From Burkholderiales bacterium (GTDB lineage: Bacteria > Pseudomonadota > Gammaproteobacteria > Burkholderiales > Casimicrobiaceae): 5,889 bases of DNA. The notes below the pieces were generated by a model that did not search any database, had not been told where the DNA came from, and saw only the letters and a list, made by a program, of their open reading frames with translations. A program made the translations under genes and the position numbers. Location of the stretch: the NCBI GenBank assembly GCA_025935435.1, contig JAICVH010000172.1, positions 1-5,889 of the forward strand, read 5' to 3'. Positions 5,053 through 5,889 of this stretch are shown here, in pieces; position 1 is the stretch's first letter, and each line of letters begins with the position of its first letter.

Positions 5053-5889
5053 TCAAGGACTCTTCTTTCGCGCCACGTAGTCCTCGATGACGCGCTCGAG
5101 CGTCCCAAGCGGCATCGCCCCGTTTTTGAGGACCTCGTCGTGGAATTCACGCAGGTTGAACTTGCTTCCCAGCGCTTCACGAGCGTGGCTACGGAGCTGC
5201 AGGATCTTCATCATGCCGACCTTGTACGCAAGCGCCTGGGCCGGCTGCACCAGATAGCGCTCGATTTCGGCGACGACTTCGGCTGCGGACATTCCAGTGG
5301 TCGCGATCATGTAGTCGATCGCCTGCTCGCGCGTCCAACGTTTGCTGTGCATGCCGGTGTCGACCACGAGCCGAACCGAACGGAAGAGCTCCGCCTGTAG
5401 ACGTCCGAGGTCGTCCAGCGGATTCTTTTCGTAGCCCGCTTCCCACGCAAGCTGCTCGGCGTAAAGCGCCCAGCCTTCGCCGTAAGCCGTGAACGGGACG
5501 ACGCTGCGGAAGATGGGCAGCCCCTTGACCTCCTGCGCGATCGAAAGTTGTAGATGGTGGCCGGGGACCGCCTCGTGATAGGCGAGCGTGCGCATCCCGA
5601 ATTTGGCGGTCTTGTTGACGTCGTGCAGGTTCGCGAAGAACGTCCCAGGGCGCGATCCGTCAAGCGCGGGCGCGATGTAGTACGCCGCCGGCGAGGTTTT
5701 CTCGGAAAGCGCGGGTACGCGCTTCACGATGACCTTCGCCTTCGGCTTGGTCGCGAAGTACGGATCGAGTCCGACACTGATTTCGTCGATGATCGCCTGG
5801 TAGTCGGCAAGAATGCGCGCACGGCCTTCGTCGCTATCCGGATAAAGCTGTTGCGGTGACTGCGCGAGCTCGTGCAACCGTTGGCCAAC
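5053..5889 (-). CDS. DUF885-family zinc metallopeptidase-like protein, C-terminal part
   Basis: The visible 278 residues are the C-terminal half of a DUF885 protein (usually about 550-620 residues). The frame is open to the right edge, so the N-terminus and any signal peptide lie outside the window; the TTG at 5877-5875 is not a real start. The signature HEAVPGHHLQ (minus strand, 5577-5548) fits a zinc site of HExxxGHH type, and YGEGWALYAEQL downstream supplies further conserved acidic residues (EGW..YAE). DQ-rich helical sequence with TTGMSAAEVVAEIERY and a QPAQALAYKVGMMKI segment, both typical of this family, lead to the end VARKKSP. Members are predicted, often exported, peptidases of poorly known substrate. 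All visible motif residues are intact. It stops 23 bases from the end of the VOC gene, with convergent orientation and no hairpin between them. Confidence 0.93.
   Translation of the reverse strand, partial: VGQRLHELAQSPQQLYPDSDEGRARILADYQAIIDEISVGLDPYFATKPKAKVIVKRVPALSEKTSPAAYYIAPALDGSRPGTFFANLHDVNKTAKFGMRTLAYHEAVPGHHLQLSIAQEVKGLPIFRSVVPFTAYGEGWALYAEQLAWEAGYEKNPLDDLGRLQAELFRSVRLVVDTGMHSKRWTREQAIDYMIATTGMSAAEVVAEIERYLVQPAQALAYKVGMMKILQLRSHAREALGSKFNLREFHDEVLKNGAMPLGTLERVIEDYVARKKSP

Overview
This GC-rich window looks like chromosomal DNA from a proteobacterium, most likely a beta- or gamma-proteobacterium of the Burkholderiales or Xanthomonadales type. The evidence for this is the codon composition, a Sec-exported EF-hand protein, a small two-helix membrane protein, a VOC-fold protein and a DUF885-type metallopeptidase. 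The taxonomic guess is an inference from gene types; no ribosomal RNA or other marker gene is present.

Left part (1-3317). The first ~170 bases may hold the end of an unrecognised gene. A ~370-base intergenic region follows, with a perfect 8-bp inverted repeat placed directly against a sigma70-like promoter and a tiny leader ORF with a strong Shine-Dalgarno. The dominant gene (540-3317, +) encodes a 925-residue membrane-anchored protein: an N-terminal Ser/Thr protein kinase-like domain (catalytic loop HLDVKPDN, but DFA in place of DFG and no clear glycine-rich loop), a long Ala/Ser/Pro/Thr-rich linker, one transmembrane helix, a Pro/Gln-rich stalk and a C-terminal TPR-like helical domain. Positive-inside charges suggest the kinase is cytoplasmic and the TPR part periplasmic.

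Middle part (3318-4290). A hairpin with a T-rich tail on the minus strand ends an EF-hand gene (3942-3559, -) that encodes a small exported Ca2+-binding protein. The 3' end of this gene has a degenerate second copy just downstream of its stop. Its upstream region holds two perfect inverted repeats, then a 34-bp unit repeated three times in tandem.

Right part (4290-5889). The third repeat unit supplies the ribosome-binding site and the first codons of a 69-residue two-helix membrane protein (4290-4499, +). A VOC-superfamily protein (4649-5029, +) follows. Converging on it with a 23-base gap is the C-terminal part of a DUF885 zinc metallopeptidase (5889-5053, -), which runs off the right edge.

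The genes do not form one operon or an obvious pathway. The kinase and the EF-hand gene face each other, and the EF-hand and small membrane protein genes diverge across the repeat region. The least ordinary elements are the kinase-TM-TPR protein, its promoter region, and the tandem repeat that contains a gene start. I see no CRISPR array, transposase, tRNA or rRNA.
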